Numbered from the stretch's first letter, positions 15,566 to 24,686 are shown. The stretch is 64,000 bases of DNA from Alicyclobacillus sp. SO9 (GCF_016406125.1 NZ_CP066339.1:2542001-2606000), one strand, 5' to 3'. The notes: generated by a model not told the origin, from the sequence alone. Program-made: numbers and translations.

Positions 15566-16915
15566 TTACGAAATATGCCGGTGCGGATGATAAAGTACAC
15601 TGGCATTCGATTCTGCACGCGAACGAAGGCCATAACCTGCCGTCACAACAAGCAACGTCATATAGACCCAGAACATTTGTGTATGCATCCAGAATAATTG
15701 GTGCCAGTGATACGTGACGAAGTTCAAAAAGAAAGTAGCGGGTAACGAAAGGATAGTCAGCAGCATCAGAGTAAGCAATGCAAGCAGCAATCCAATGAAT
15801 TTTGCAGACGGCACTCTTGACAGACCTGGTTTGTCGGATGGAGACCCCGTGAGCAGGTTTCTTGCCCGGTTTGCCAAAACGAACAAGGCTGGAATTGTGA
15901 AAATCATATGGGCCTCCTCAACCAGGGGGGAGAACACAAGTGGTGTCAAACTGGCCAAGGCGTAATCCATTTTCCAGTCTCTTACGGGCCGTCGAAGGAC
16001 CAGAAAAATGACGCCTGCAGCTAAGATGGCGTACACAAAAAACAATACGGTGATGCTGTGACTCGAGATTTGCAGCCAGTGGTGCTGACGAAAGGTGCCA
16101 AGAACACCAATTAAGGATTGGTTGTAGGGAGCGGGTCCGTTATGCATACTCGTTTTGCCGAAGGAGAAGAAGTCCCGTGCGTACAAAAGCAAAGGGGACC
16201 AGCCAATTCGCATTGCAGTAGCCGCTGTCACAACAACAATCGTGATGAAACTCGAAGCAGCAGTTTTCCATTGTTTGCGAAAGATCAGGTAAACCAGGAC
16301 TGCCAGCGGAGTCACTTTAAATACGATAGCAATCGCAAGAGGTACGCCTGCCCACCATCGCTGTTTCTTGTACAGTAAATAGAATGTAAGGGAAATGGCC
16401 GCAAACAGGATGCTGTTCACGTTGCCGACTCCCACATCCAATTGAAATGGAGTAAGGAGAGCCGCCGCAAGGCCTATCACAACAATGCCCATTTTATCTC
16501 GAAACTGACATATCATTTTGGTATTCCAATAGATTCCGAAGGAAAAGAGTACAACGGAAGTGGCCATCCAAAGGGCAAGAGACGTGCGGAACGAAAACAG
16601 TCCAAAAATAGATGCCAAGAAGGCAAATTGCGGGGGATACACGTATTGGTTATATGGAATAAATGGAAACTGAAAGCGTGTCAAAAATGCTTGCTCATGA
16701 ACCATATTGTACAGTTGGGTTCCCGGTTGGTGATGTAAGACCACTTGAAACGCGTAGTAAAAGAAGGCATAGTCGTAGCCCAACATATGCATACCGAATA
16801 AGCCGTGCCACTCTCCGTATGTAGCCCAGCCTGTTATGGCTATGGTAATTACCAACAGTAATTGAAGGTGTATCTTTTTGAAAGCAAAAACCCCTGAAGA
16901 GTTGAGAGTTCCCAT
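15566..16915 (-). CDS. GT87-like polyprenyl-phosphate mannosyltransferase family protein
   Basis: 449 residues with about 10-11 membrane segments. The first periplasmic loop holds GYDYAFFYYAFQVVLHHQPGTQLYN, matching the D-F-x-x-Y pattern of DUF2029/GT87 (GT-C fold) glycosyltransferases. The middle block FQLDVGVGNVNSILFAAISLTFYLL and VFKVTPLAVLVYLIFRKQW also fit (compare the family G-Q-x-N and K-x-x-P motifs). Such enzymes transfer mannose from polyprenyl phosphate outside the membrane. AAAGGAG sets the ATG. The glycan product is unknown. Confidence 0.82.
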   Translation of the reverse strand: MGTLNSSGVFAFKKIHLQLLLVITIAITGWATYGEWHGLFGMHMLGYDYAFFYYAFQVVLHHQPGTQLYNMVHEQAFLTRFQFPFIPYNQYVYPPQFAFLASIFGLFSFRTSLALWMATSVVLFSFGIYWNTKMICQFRDKMGIVVIGLAAALLTPFQLDVGVGNVNSILFAAISLTFYLLYKKQRWWAGVPLAIAIVFKVTPLAVLVYLIFRKQWKTAASSFITIVVVTAATAMRIGWSPLLLYARDFFSFGKTSMHNGPAPYNQSLIGVLGTFRQHHWLQISSHSITVLFFVYAILAAGVIFLVLRRPVRDWKMDYALASLTPLVFSPLVEEAHMIFTIPALFVLANRARNLLTGSPSDKPGLSRVPSAKFIGLLLALLTLMLLTILSLPATFFLNFVTYHWHQLFWMHTQMFWVYMTLLVVTAGYGLRSRAESNASVLYHPHRHIS

Positions 16916-17189
16916 GGTAGCTCCTTTGTTGTTGAATTTTCTTGATGGAGGTTAGAAGTTAAGGCCAGACGCTGATGTCTTAAGATAGTACCGTAAATGT
17001 GACTGTTCAAAACACCTTCAAATGAGTGATTGCGTAAAAAGCCATGCATAGAAACTTCTTCACGCTGAATGCTGCATATCGAATTTTATCATTTATTTTG
17101 TCGTTGCAGGGTACTTTACGAATCTATCAATGAGGTCTATTGTCATATAGAGTAGAAAACTAGCGATATAGAAGGAGAAGGGTATCTAG

Positions 17190-18074
17190 ATGAGTTCAGT
17201 TCCTGAAATTGGAATGCACCAAATTTTAAGCTCCGTAGTTCATTTGCCTTTCAAATCGGCGATAAAGCAGGTTGGCTGCTGTGAGTTTTCGGAGAAAGAT
17301 TTTACAACAGGGATTGACGCCTACCTAGCCAAACTGTCTGATCCTGCGCTATTAGAAGGGATTGACACACTGAAGCTCTGGAGTGCAATGATGAGCGGAG
17401 AGGTACTGGCCGTAGAATACGCAGAAAATCAGTCTTTTATCTTTCAAGTGCGGGGTAAAGTTTCAGGGCGCTTTATAGATATGAAGTTTTCTTATCGACG
17501 CGATGACTGGGACGTAATTGCGGTCACGTCGATTCATCAGCGTCCGGTATGGCGATCACGTTCGCGTGCGATTACTGAAGCCGTCCTAGGGGTTGCAGCC
17601 ATTGCAACCATTTCCATCCTTGCGACGCACTCACATGCTGCGGCATATTCGAAACAAGGAGTAAAGGCATGGGCACAGAACAACGGATATAAGCTGGTCA
17701 GTGCGACAACACCAGCCTCTGCCACGAAACAAACCGCCTCACCTGCCGCGAAGCCAACAAATTCGACATCATCCTCTGCGGGAACATCGTCCTCTGGAAG
17801 TTCAGCGGGATCGAAGACCGCAACGTCCAACACTACAGCTACGAGTACCAGTGCGCCTAAACCGCAGAAGTTTTCGTTCACTTTGAAGAAAGGCATGTCT
17901 GTGCATGCTATTTCGGTATTTCTGCAACAGCACAAATTGGTTTCCAACGCCTATGCCTTCGATCAAGTGCTACATAAAACAGGCGTCGAGAAACAAATTT
18001 GGCCCGGAACCTACACCTTTACGAGTGGCATGAAGCAACAGCAAATTCTGTCTGTGTTAAAGAGTAAGCCCTAA
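17190..18074 (+). CDS. membrane-anchored protein with MltG/YceG-like C-terminal domain
   Basis: 294 residues. An N-terminal soluble region (1-120) of unknown type is followed by one membrane segment (about 130-152, AVLGVAAIATISILATHSHAA), a long Ser/Thr/Ala low-complexity linker (about 170-228) and a C-terminal domain (FTLKKGMSVHAISVFLQQHKLVSNAYAFDQVL ... WPGTYTFTSGMKQQQILSVL). That last part resembles the LysM-like YceG/MltG N-terminal module but lacks the catalytic part. Location near an L,D-transpeptidase suggests a cell-wall or sporulation role. Start preceded by GGAGAAGGG. Confidence 0.72.
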   Translation: MSSVPEIGMHQILSSVVHLPFKSAIKQVGCCEFSEKDFTTGIDAYLAKLSDPALLEGIDTLKLWSAMMSGEVLAVEYAENQSFIFQVRGKVSGRFIDMKFSYRRDDWDVIAVTSIHQRPVWRSRSRAITEAVLGVAAIATISILATHSHAAAYSKQGVKAWAQNNGYKLVSATTPASATKQTASPAAKPTNSTSSSAGTSSSGSSAGSKTATSNTTATSTSAPKPQKFSFTLKKGMSVHAISVFLQQHKLVSNAYAFDQVLHKTGVEKQIWPGTYTFTSGMKQQQILSVLKSKP

Positions 18075-18139
18075 GCGTACATGCGTGTCCTCCTAAAGGC
18101 TCATCCTAGGTGTAAGTGAGTTTTTGGGAGGACCAGCTG

Positions 18140-18838
18140 GTGATTTGTAAATTCCACGAAAAACCCTTATTCAAAGCATTTTTCGCCGTCACAATGACTT
18201 ACACATGTCTTGGGATGCTTAATCCACCCGCCTGTAGTGCAGACACGGCCAAGGGGCTACCAGTGAGCCGTGGCTATTCTATTCACATCAATCTTGAACA
18301 ACCACAACTTAAGCTCTATAAGATGGGACGCCTCGTCAAAACCTATCCCGTAGCCCTTGGGAAGCCTAGTACGCCGACACCAATTGGTAAATGGAAAATC
18401 ATCGACAAACAAAAAGACTGGGGAAGCGGATTTGGAAGCCGCTGGTTGGGATTAAACGTTTCGTGGGGAACTTATGGTATCCACGGGACAAATAGTCCGC
18501 AGAGTATTGGTCAATATGTGAGCAATGGCTGCATTCGGATGTACAATTCTGACGTGGAGGAGCTTTATAAAAAACTGCCCCTCCGTACAACTGTTGTGAT
18601 TGAGGGAGACCCTCTCCGTTCCCTCCGGGTTTTAGAGTATGGAAACGCGGGAGCGGATGTCCAACTTGTCCAGCGGCGATTGAAACAATTGGGCTATTTT
18701 CAAGGAAAATGTGACGGGAGATTTGGTCCTGTCACACAATTTGCTGTAACAAACTTTCAATTGGCCAATCGTCTACCCATGGTAGGGAGCGTAGGGCTAA
18801 GGGAATACAAAGAGCTCGGTTTGATTAAGCGCGATTGA
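18140..18838 (+). CDS. L,D-transpeptidase (YkuD) with peptidoglycan-binding domain
   Basis: 232 residues. A signal peptide (about 1-35) is followed by the YkuD domain (about 45-155): LKLYKMGRLVKTYPVALGKPSTPTPIGKW, then YGIHGTN and SNGCIRM with the catalytic His and Cys. The C-terminus (about 165-230) is a PG_binding_1 repeat (GNAGADVQLVQRRLKQLGYFQGKCDGRFGPVTQFAVTNFQ). The enzyme would make 3-3 crosslinks or attach proteins to peptidoglycan. GTG 18140 has GGGAGGA upstream and opens the signal peptide; GTG 18116 is the longer alternative. Confidence 0.94.
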   Translation: MICKFHEKPLFKAFFAVTMTYTCLGMLNPPACSADTAKGLPVSRGYSIHINLEQPQLKLYKMGRLVKTYPVALGKPSTPTPIGKWKIIDKQKDWGSGFGSRWLGLNVSWGTYGIHGTNSPQSIGQYVSNGCIRMYNSDVEELYKKLPLRTTVVIEGDPLRSLRVLEYGNAGADVQLVQRRLKQLGYFQGKCDGRFGPVTQFAVTNFQLANRLPMVGSVGLREYKELGLIKRD

Positions 18839-18944
18839 ATTCAGTTTGTAGAAAAGGGATGAAGTACAATTTTAATGCAGTCGTCTTCTTTTTCATCGAA
18901 GATGGAATAAGTGCATTATAGGAAGTTCCATAGACCCCGGTAAC

Positions 18945-19160
18945 TTAAATGGTTCCCCCTTTTCGCACTGCCTGAGTAGCAATGACAATGGCCCCCATGG
19001 CACCTCCTTGCAATTTCAACAGCGATTGAACTTGTTCACCGAGGGTCTTCTTTCCGTCCATTCCCACGCAATCGATGACCACGTCAGCACCGCCCTTTGT
19101 AATATCCTTTAAATGTTCTCCCAGATGGTTCAGTGGTTGGTATGCCTCTTTGCGACACAT
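18945..19160 (-). pseudogene. remnant of zinc-dependent alcohol/formaldehyde dehydrogenase
   Basis: The reading frame encodes 71 residues that match only the middle of a long-chain zinc dehydrogenase: LGEHLKDITKGGADVVIDCVGMDGKKT ... LLKLQGGAMGAIVIATQAVRKGGT, the NAD-binding half. The zinc-binding N-terminus and the C-terminus are absent, and a stop follows GGTI directly. Just upstream, in another frame near 19195-19215, SERVLIL resembles the SDEKVLFL segment of the same family, suggesting frameshift decay. No ribosome binding site supports the ATG at 19160. It looks like a decayed gene, not a functional protein. Confidence 0.75.
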
Positions 19161-19343
19161 GTGTATACAGGAATCTGTGTGAATGCCTGAGGATAAGTAC
19201 CCTTTCTGACATCTTGTCTATGTACATATTGTGAAGCATGTCGCCTTGAGGGGAGGATTGCAGTATCCCATCGGTGTGGTGTGCTTTCCTACTAAGGCAA
19301 CTTCATGGTTTACAAGTAAGGCGAAGGATAGGAGGTAAAGTCG

Positions 19344-19658
19344 ATGTGTTCGAGAACTCAGTGCCTTCATTACGTGGGACAGTATGTAAGTTTTCGAAGT
19401 CCGCACGGCTATCACGAAGGTGTCATCGAGAGAATTTCAGGCAACAGAGCCGTCGTCCTGTCGCCGCAGAGATATATCCCAATGGGGTTAGCAACAGACG
19501 TGTCTCTGGATGATGGAGAAGAACGTAGATTGGATGCGGTTTTGACGTGGGGCGGCTACGGCGGCTATGGTGGACGCGGCGGCGCCTATGGCTACGGTTG
19601 GGGTCGTTGGGCGGTCTCTTTTCTTGTGATATACGCCTTATTAGGACTCTGGTGGTAG
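19344..19658 (+). CDS. small conserved-looking Gly/Tyr-rich membrane protein
   Basis: 104 residues. The N-terminal part (HYVGQYVSFRSPHGYHEGVIERISGNRAVVLSPQRYIPMGLATD) looks like a small beta-barrel of the kind seen in short Bacillales proteins; the middle is a Gly/Tyr/Trp-rich run (about 70-87) and the end is one membrane segment (WAVSFLVIYALLGLWW). An AGGAGGT site 9 bases before the ATG supports translation. Function unknown; possibly a spore or envelope protein, which is inference. Confidence 0.75.
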   Translation: MCSRTQCLHYVGQYVSFRSPHGYHEGVIERISGNRAVVLSPQRYIPMGLATDVSLDDGEERRLDAVLTWGGYGGYGGRGGAYGYGWGRWAVSFLVIYALLGLWW

Positions 19659-19857
19659 GTCAACAATTGCAGATTGTATGGGTCTACGGCAGGGTTTTGT
19701 GGGTCCGATACAATCTCTTTTGTCTGTTCGGATACAGCCGTGTTTTGCATAGCTTTTCTGAGTGCAGTCCGCTCTAGTCTCCAGCCGACAAGTGAAGTTG
19801 CAACACGACTATCCTGGAGAGAATGCCTGCTCAGTTCTCACATGGAGGTGGACTGCA

Positions 19858-21834
19858 GTGCACAGCGCTGAAAAGAGATACAGTACCAGTACCGCGAGTT
19901 CACTCGTGCAAGAAACCATAAGTGCGGGCATAAGACGATTGTTGGCTAGTCAGCAGCGCGATGGGGCCTTTACCGATTGCTTTGATACGGGCGTGATGTC
20001 TGATGCGCAAACTGTCATCTCTCTCTTTTTGCTTGGTGTAAAGGATTCTGATTGGACGGACCCATTGCTGCGGCGAATTGAACGGAAGCAGCGTTCTGAC
20101 GGGGTGTGGGAAGTATATCCCGGAGGCGGAGGGGATTTGTCCACGACTGTGGAGTGCTACTATGCTCTGGAATTGCATGGTCGGTGGCAACAGGCGTCAA
20201 GGTTGGAATCTGCAGCAACAAAATTTATTAAAAACCATGGTGGTCTAAAAAACTGCCGCAATCTAACGAAGGTCTTTCTTGCTGCAGCAGGAGAGGTTCC
20301 ATGGTCTTGGCTCCCTTCCCCAAAAATCTATTCTTGGTTGTTTGCTGACCATACGCCAATCCGACTCTCTCAACTCGTTATGTTTACGCGTTTACACGTA
20401 CCGCCCATGCTTGTCTTGTCATCCTTGAGGTATATTTCCAAGGCCGTAAAGAGTCCTGTTTTGCAGCATCTTGTTATGAAGAACAAGAGCGTAGTCGCTT
20501 ATAGGAGGCCGTTTGGCAGAGAACACGCCCGACTTGCGTTGTTGAAGCGAATGGGTTCTTCGCGCAGAACTGAAAGGATTCATACGGTGAACACAACGCA
20601 ATCACGCGGCAAAAGGTTCAACAAATGTATTTCGTTCATGTTAAATGAAAGAGAATCAGATGGGACACTGGCAGGATATCATTCCGCAACATTCTTACTA
20701 CTACTGAGTTTACGCGCTCTTCAATACTCTGAGAAAGACGGTATGTTCACCGTTACTCTTGACTCTATGAAAAAGAACCTTTATATGCATGACGATGAAG
20801 CAGGGCATCAGCAGACCTGTAATTCCTATATATGGAATACTGCTATCGCTGTGCAGGCTCTCGAAACTGCAGGGACAGGTGATATTCCGCCAGTTCGACT
20901 CGGTGTTGAGTATCTGTTGGCAAAGCAGCAAGTGACGGCAAACATGCAGGGCATCACAGCGGGGGACCGCAGATTCGCATTGCCAGCGTTAGCGGGAGCA
21001 TGGGGATTTTCCAGTAACAATCACAAACATCCCGATACTGATGACACCGTCTCGTGCCTTGAAGCGCTGTATCCGTTTCGGAAAGATTATAAAGGTGCTT
21101 GGCAGCAAGGCGTACAGTGGTTATTGGCAATGCAAAACAACGACGGAGGGTGGTCAGCGTTCGAGCGAAATTCCGGTAAAAAATGGTTGGAATGGATTCC
21201 CGCAAATGACATGAAGAGGTCCATGTCAGACCCGTCAACTTCAGACATAACGGGTCGGGTTTTGGAGTTTATACTCCGCAGAGCGGGAATGCCCAGAAGT
21301 CATCCTGTAGTTGTTAGGGCACTCGATTGGTTGATGAGACACCAAAACTCAAATGGATCTTGGTTTGGACGATGGGGAACCCCCTACACCTACGGAACGT
21401 GGTGTGCAGTACGGGCTCTGTCTGCGGCCCGCGTATCAAGCAGTGGTGCGGCCATGGAAAAAGCAAAAGAATGGGTTGTCGCGCACCAGCGACTGGACGG
21501 AGGATTTGGTGAGTCATGTGCAAGTGATGTAGAGGGCAGGTATGTACCCACATTCGAATCCATTTCGACACAGACAGCTTGGGGCCTTGATACAATAATC
21601 CACTTGCTGAAGCAAGAGACTCAGCCGAACCAGCGCAAGCGATTGTATGAAGCCGCAGACCGGGCGGCAAGGTGGTTGCTCTACAGCGCCAGGGATGGTA
21701 CATGGGAAGAGAGTTTTCCAACGGGATCGGCCTTTCCAGGAAGTTTACACATTCACTATGAAATCTACCCAAAGGTGTGGCCGCTAATGGCTCTTTGTCG
21801 CTATCAAGATGTTCTACGCACCGAAGGGAGGTGA
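19858..21834 (+). CDS. class II terpene cyclase (sporulenol/squalene-hopene cyclase-like)
   Basis: 658 residues of alpha/alpha-barrel QW repeats. The catalytic DXDD motif is present as HPDTDDT near residue 398, after GAWGFSSNN. QW-type motifs appear as QQRDGAF, QRSDGVWEV, QNNDGGWSAF, QNSNGSWFGRWG and QRLDGGFGES. The sequence order and GTPYTYGTWCAVRAL segment match squalene-hopene and sporulenol synthases, which protonate and cyclise squalene or tetraprenyl-curcumene. The GTG at 19858 has GGAGGT 8 bases upstream; a longer frame back to 19762 lacks one. The middle (about 160-260) is divergent from typical SHC. No squalene synthase gene is nearby, so the substrate is open. Confidence 0.92.
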   Translation: MHSAEKRYSTSTASSLVQETISAGIRRLLASQQRDGAFTDCFDTGVMSDAQTVISLFLLGVKDSDWTDPLLRRIERKQRSDGVWEVYPGGGGDLSTTVECYYALELHGRWQQASRLESAATKFIKNHGGLKNCRNLTKVFLAAAGEVPWSWLPSPKIYSWLFADHTPIRLSQLVMFTRLHVPPMLVLSSLRYISKAVKSPVLQHLVMKNKSVVAYRRPFGREHARLALLKRMGSSRRTERIHTVNTTQSRGKRFNKCISFMLNERESDGTLAGYHSATFLLLLSLRALQYSEKDGMFTVTLDSMKKNLYMHDDEAGHQQTCNSYIWNTAIAVQALETAGTGDIPPVRLGVEYLLAKQQVTANMQGITAGDRRFALPALAGAWGFSSNNHKHPDTDDTVSCLEALYPFRKDYKGAWQQGVQWLLAMQNNDGGWSAFERNSGKKWLEWIPANDMKRSMSDPSTSDITGRVLEFILRRAGMPRSHPVVVRALDWLMRHQNSNGSWFGRWGTPYTYGTWCAVRALSAARVSSSGAAMEKAKEWVVAHQRLDGGFGESCASDVEGRYVPTFESISTQTAWGLDTIIHLLKQETQPNQRKRLYEAADRAARWLLYSARDGTWEESFPTGSAFPGSLHIHYEIYPKVWPLMALCRYQDVLRTEGR

Positions 21835-21840
21835 AGTGAA

Positions 21841-22116
21841 ATGCTAGATCCGAGACTTCTTGATACGTTCCGAGGACGAATCGCCAATCCAATGTATTGG
21901 AGGCGTACGTATACGATACTACGCGGTTATTCAAGGTATGACCTTGCCACGCCGGACGGGGTTGGCGCTATGGTAGACCACTTATCCGGCGCTTTGAATG
22001 TCCGTCTGACGCCTGCCCAGCGAGCGCACGCTGTTAAATGGTTGGTGGGTCAAAGAATTGACCCTCAAAACCGCTGGCACCAAATGCGCATGTGGAGCAT
22101 GGTGAATGGGATGTAG
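21841..22116 (+). CDS. small protein coupled to terpene cyclase gene
   Basis: 91 residues, basic, no signal or membrane segment; not recognised. It contains RIANPMYWRRTYTILRGYSRYD and LTPAQRAHAVKWLVGQRIDPQNRWHQMRMW, mostly helical. It starts 7 bases after the cyclase stop with a strong GGGAGGTGA site lying inside the cyclase end, so it is clearly in the same transcript. A strong hairpin follows. Confidence 0.8.
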   Translation: MLDPRLLDTFRGRIANPMYWRRTYTILRGYSRYDLATPDGVGAMVDHLSGALNVRLTPAQRAHAVKWLVGQRIDPQNRWHQMRMWSMVNGM

Positions 22117-22129
22117 GTGTGTTCTGTAG

Positions 22130-22175
22130 ATCCCGCTCTCAAGCAATGGGGCTGCAACAGCCCCTTGAGCGGGAT
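22130..22175 (+). terminator. long hairpin after cyclase operon
   Basis: Outer arms ATCCCGCTC...GAGCGGGAT with an inner GGGGCTG-CAA-CAGCCCC stem, 14 bases after the small gene. No T-run follows, so Rho-independent activity is likely but not certain. Confidence 0.7.
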
Positions 22176-22276
22176 AAGCACAGAGTGAGCAGGGCTACAT
22201 AGGCTGGTTTACAGACCTATTTACAGACCTTATGGGGACTTTGCAATACACTGCTGTGGGGGAGGTATCATGGTCC

Positions 22277-23041
22277 ATGGTATATCAGGAGGGTGACATT
22301 GAGAAACTGCGCACATGCGGTGCTATTAACGCAGCCATTCACAGGCGTATATACAATGTGCTGCGTCCTGGGATTTCGACGGCAGAGATTGACGAGTTTG
22401 CTGGCGAACTGATGCGGAAAACTGGGGTCATCTCCTCAATTATAGCCGAGGGATTCCCAGGTCACATTTGTGTCTCGAGAAATGAAGAAGTAGGTCATGG
22501 TGTTCCCGGTACAGCTATTCTTCGTTCAGGCGACATTGTCAAGATAGACATCGCGGTGTCGTATCAAGGACTTCACACAGATTGCGCCCAAACCTATATT
22601 GTCGATAGAGGGCATCCTGCACTTGTGGCCTTGTTGAAAAACAATAAAAGAGCTTTGTGGGCGGGAATCGCCCATGCTAAGCCTGGCAATCGGTGTTCAG
22701 ACATTTCGGGCGCAATTCATCGCAAAATCTCCGGTACTAACTATAGGGCAGTACGGCAGGTTTTTGGTCATGGCGTTGGCACTGAACTGCATGAATCTCC
22801 GTCCATCCCGAATTATGGTCCCGATGGATTCGGTCAGCGGCTTCACGCCGGAATGGTTCTGGCTATCGAGCCCATCATGAGCCTTGGTTCGCCATTTATG
22901 GTCAGACAATCCAACGGATGGACCGATGCTACCGTTGATAATAGTTATAGTGCCCATTTTGAACACACAGTGCTCATCACGCAGGGGGCGGCAGAAGTCT
23001 TGACCAAGGATGCAGAAAGCGGGATTTTTGCAAATACATAA
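22277..23041 (+). CDS. map: type I methionine aminopeptidase
   Basis: 254 residues. All five metal ligands of the family can be placed: VKIDIAVSYQGLHTDCAQT (two Asp), FGHGVGTELHESP (His), LAIEPI (Glu) and AHFEHTVLIT (Glu); VGHGVPG carries the substrate-binding His. It removes the initiator methionine. The N-terminus from ATG 22277 (MVYQEGDIEKLRTCGAINAAIHRRI) fits a type I enzyme; GGGGGAGGT lies about 13 bases upstream. It is probably a second, non-ribosomal-operon copy, since no translation genes are nearby. Confidence 0.93.
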   Translation: MVYQEGDIEKLRTCGAINAAIHRRIYNVLRPGISTAEIDEFAGELMRKTGVISSIIAEGFPGHICVSRNEEVGHGVPGTAILRSGDIVKIDIAVSYQGLHTDCAQTYIVDRGHPALVALLKNNKRALWAGIAHAKPGNRCSDISGAIHRKISGTNYRAVRQVFGHGVGTELHESPSIPNYGPDGFGQRLHAGMVLAIEPIMSLGSPFMVRQSNGWTDATVDNSYSAHFEHTVLITQGAAEVLTKDAESGIFANT

Positions 23042-23134
23042 GTAAACAAGCAGGTGCTATTCCAGCAAACGCAGAATGAGAGCAGTGAGAGCAGAATGAG
23101 ATAGGGAACAACCAAACAACAAGGTGGATGATCT

Positions 23135-23947
23135 ATGGACGAGCAGCACGTTGTCGTACGACGGGAAGGTATGGAGTCTTGCCCGGTACGCAGAAATCTT
23201 GTCTACAAAACGGCTGAGGATACGGAACTAAAATTTGATTTATACTACCCAGCGCACTATGATGGCACATCACTTTTACCTGCAGTGATTTTTGCGCACG
23301 GTGAAGCGCCCTGGGAAGTGCTGTACAACGCCAAAGACTGGGGACAGTATACAGGCTGGGGACAACTTGCTGCGTCAGCGGGCATAGTTGGCATTACGTT
23401 TACCAGAAGGCCCAGTGCGGGATTCACTGAGCTTAAGACGGCCTCCGGTGATGTCAATGACTTTTTTGAACACATGTCAAAGCATGCCGAAGACTTTGGT
23501 GTAGACACAGAGCGACTTGCTCTCTGGGTTTGCTCTGCGGGCGGACCGGCGGCACTTTCTGTTGCACTGCAAGAACGCGTTCTAAGATTTAAAGCCGTCG
23601 CTGCTTTGTATACGCTCATGAATCTAACTCACATCGACGAGTTGCAAGGAGAGATATCTTCATCTGAGGCACGCCACTATTCACCAATTTGGGCCCTTCA
23701 CGACAGGCCTTCAGAGGAAGTTCCGCCAATGATGGTGGTGCGGGCAGGCCGAGACAACGAAGTCATCAATCAGTCAATCGACGATTTCACAGCAAAGTGT
23801 TTTGCACGCAATCTGCCCATCACGGTTGTAAATCATAAAGACGGGCAACACGGCTTCGATGTCCGAGATAATACTTCTATGTCGAGATACGTCATTGATA
23901 GTGTGTTGCTGTTTTTAGGATATCACCTTCACGGGAGCGCCAATTAA
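23135..23947 (+). CDS. alpha/beta hydrolase
   Basis: 270 residues. PAVIFAHGEAPWEV gives the oxyanion region, LALWVCSAGGPAALS the nucleophile elbow with Ser near residue 135, RAGRDNEV the acid and DGQHGFDV the catalytic His near 245. The layout matches dienelactone-hydrolase or BD-FAE-type esterases. Substrate unknown. A GGTGGATGA sequence precedes the ATG. Confidence 0.87.
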   Translation: MDEQHVVVRREGMESCPVRRNLVYKTAEDTELKFDLYYPAHYDGTSLLPAVIFAHGEAPWEVLYNAKDWGQYTGWGQLAASAGIVGITFTRRPSAGFTELKTASGDVNDFFEHMSKHAEDFGVDTERLALWVCSAGGPAALSVALQERVLRFKAVAALYTLMNLTHIDELQGEISSSEARHYSPIWALHDRPSEEVPPMMVVRAGRDNEVINQSIDDFTAKCFARNLPITVVNHKDGQHGFDVRDNTSMSRYVIDSVLLFLGYHLHGSAN

Positions 23948-24001
23948 AGTTATCTGTGCGTTCCTTCTGGAAAATATCAATTTGCGAGAGAGACTATGAA
24001 G

Positions 24002-24014
24002 TGACATAATGTCA
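24002..24014. repeat. 13-bp palindrome upstream of thioesterase
   Basis: TGACAT-A-ATGTCA, a perfect odd palindrome 75 bases before the thioesterase start. It may be an operator, but no second copy was found. Confidence 0.3.
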
Positions 24015-24088
24015 TTGTGGTCGCAGTGGACGACAAAGCGTTAGAATCAGCCTTGATATGGCGACAAGGCATTGCAAGGAGACAGCAA

Positions 24089-24490
24089 ATGAAGCACATA
24101 ACAAAAATACCTGTACGATTTAGTGACACAGATATGTTGGGGCATGTTAACAATTCTCGCTATTTTACCTATATGGAGGAGTCGCGCATTGATTTTCTCC
24201 AAACTGTAGTGGCGAATGACGCGGGTACAATTCCGTTGATTATTGCTTCAGCGCAAGTTCATTTTCGAGCTCAGACCTTTTATCCACAGACGCTCAAAAT
24301 AGAGTCTTGGGTTTCACGATGGGGCAATTCAAGCTTCGACGTGACCTCAGAGATGTATGACGAAGAGACAGGTACATTGGTATTCGAAGGCGTGGCTGTG
24401 CTCGTCCACTTTGATTATGATGAGCAAAAACCGTCGAGAGTTCCTGAGGCGTACCGCGAGAAACTGTTACCGTATTCACATGAAGGATAG
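24089..24490 (+). CDS. acyl-CoA thioesterase (4HBT/YbgC-like hotdog)
   Basis: 133 residues. The motif FSDTDMLGHVNNSRYFTYMEESRIDF (about 11-36) is the active-site signature of the 4-hydroxybenzoyl-CoA thioesterase family, followed by SAQVHFRAQTFYPQTLKIESWVSRWGNSSFDV. It hydrolyses acyl-CoA thioesters; the substrate is not predictable. ATG 24089 is set by AAGGAG; longer in-frame starts reach 24017. Confidence 0.92.
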   Translation: MKHITKIPVRFSDTDMLGHVNNSRYFTYMEESRIDFLQTVVANDAGTIPLIIASAQVHFRAQTFYPQTLKIESWVSRWGNSSFDVTSEMYDEETGTLVFEGVAVLVHFDYDEQKPSRVPEAYREKLLPYSHEG

Positions 24491-24590
24491 GTCTAGGATG
24501 AGGGCTGTTCATATCCCAAAAACCGGATGCGGCCCCAGCCGAACCACGATGATGTACGGGTACACGAACAGCAAGAAGGATAATTGAAAA

Positions 24591-24633
24591 GAGGGACGCA
24601 TTTTGGAATTTTGATGAAAAGTTGGCGTCCCTC
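24591..24633. repeat. inverted repeat between convergent genes
   Basis: GAGGGACGC at 24591-24599 pairs perfectly with GCGTCCCTC at 24625-24633 around a 25-base loop. It lies between the stops of the thioesterase and DJ-1 genes and may help terminate transcription; no T-run. Confidence 0.4.
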
Positions 24634-24686
24634 ACGTTTATAACCAAGCCCTGTAGTGCAATTGACTTCAGGTCTTGTGTTGAAAT

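Noticed and set aside
21314..21934. Minus-strand reading frame of 206 codons inside the cyclase gene
   Set aside because: Antisense shadow; the plus strand carries conserved QW motifs.
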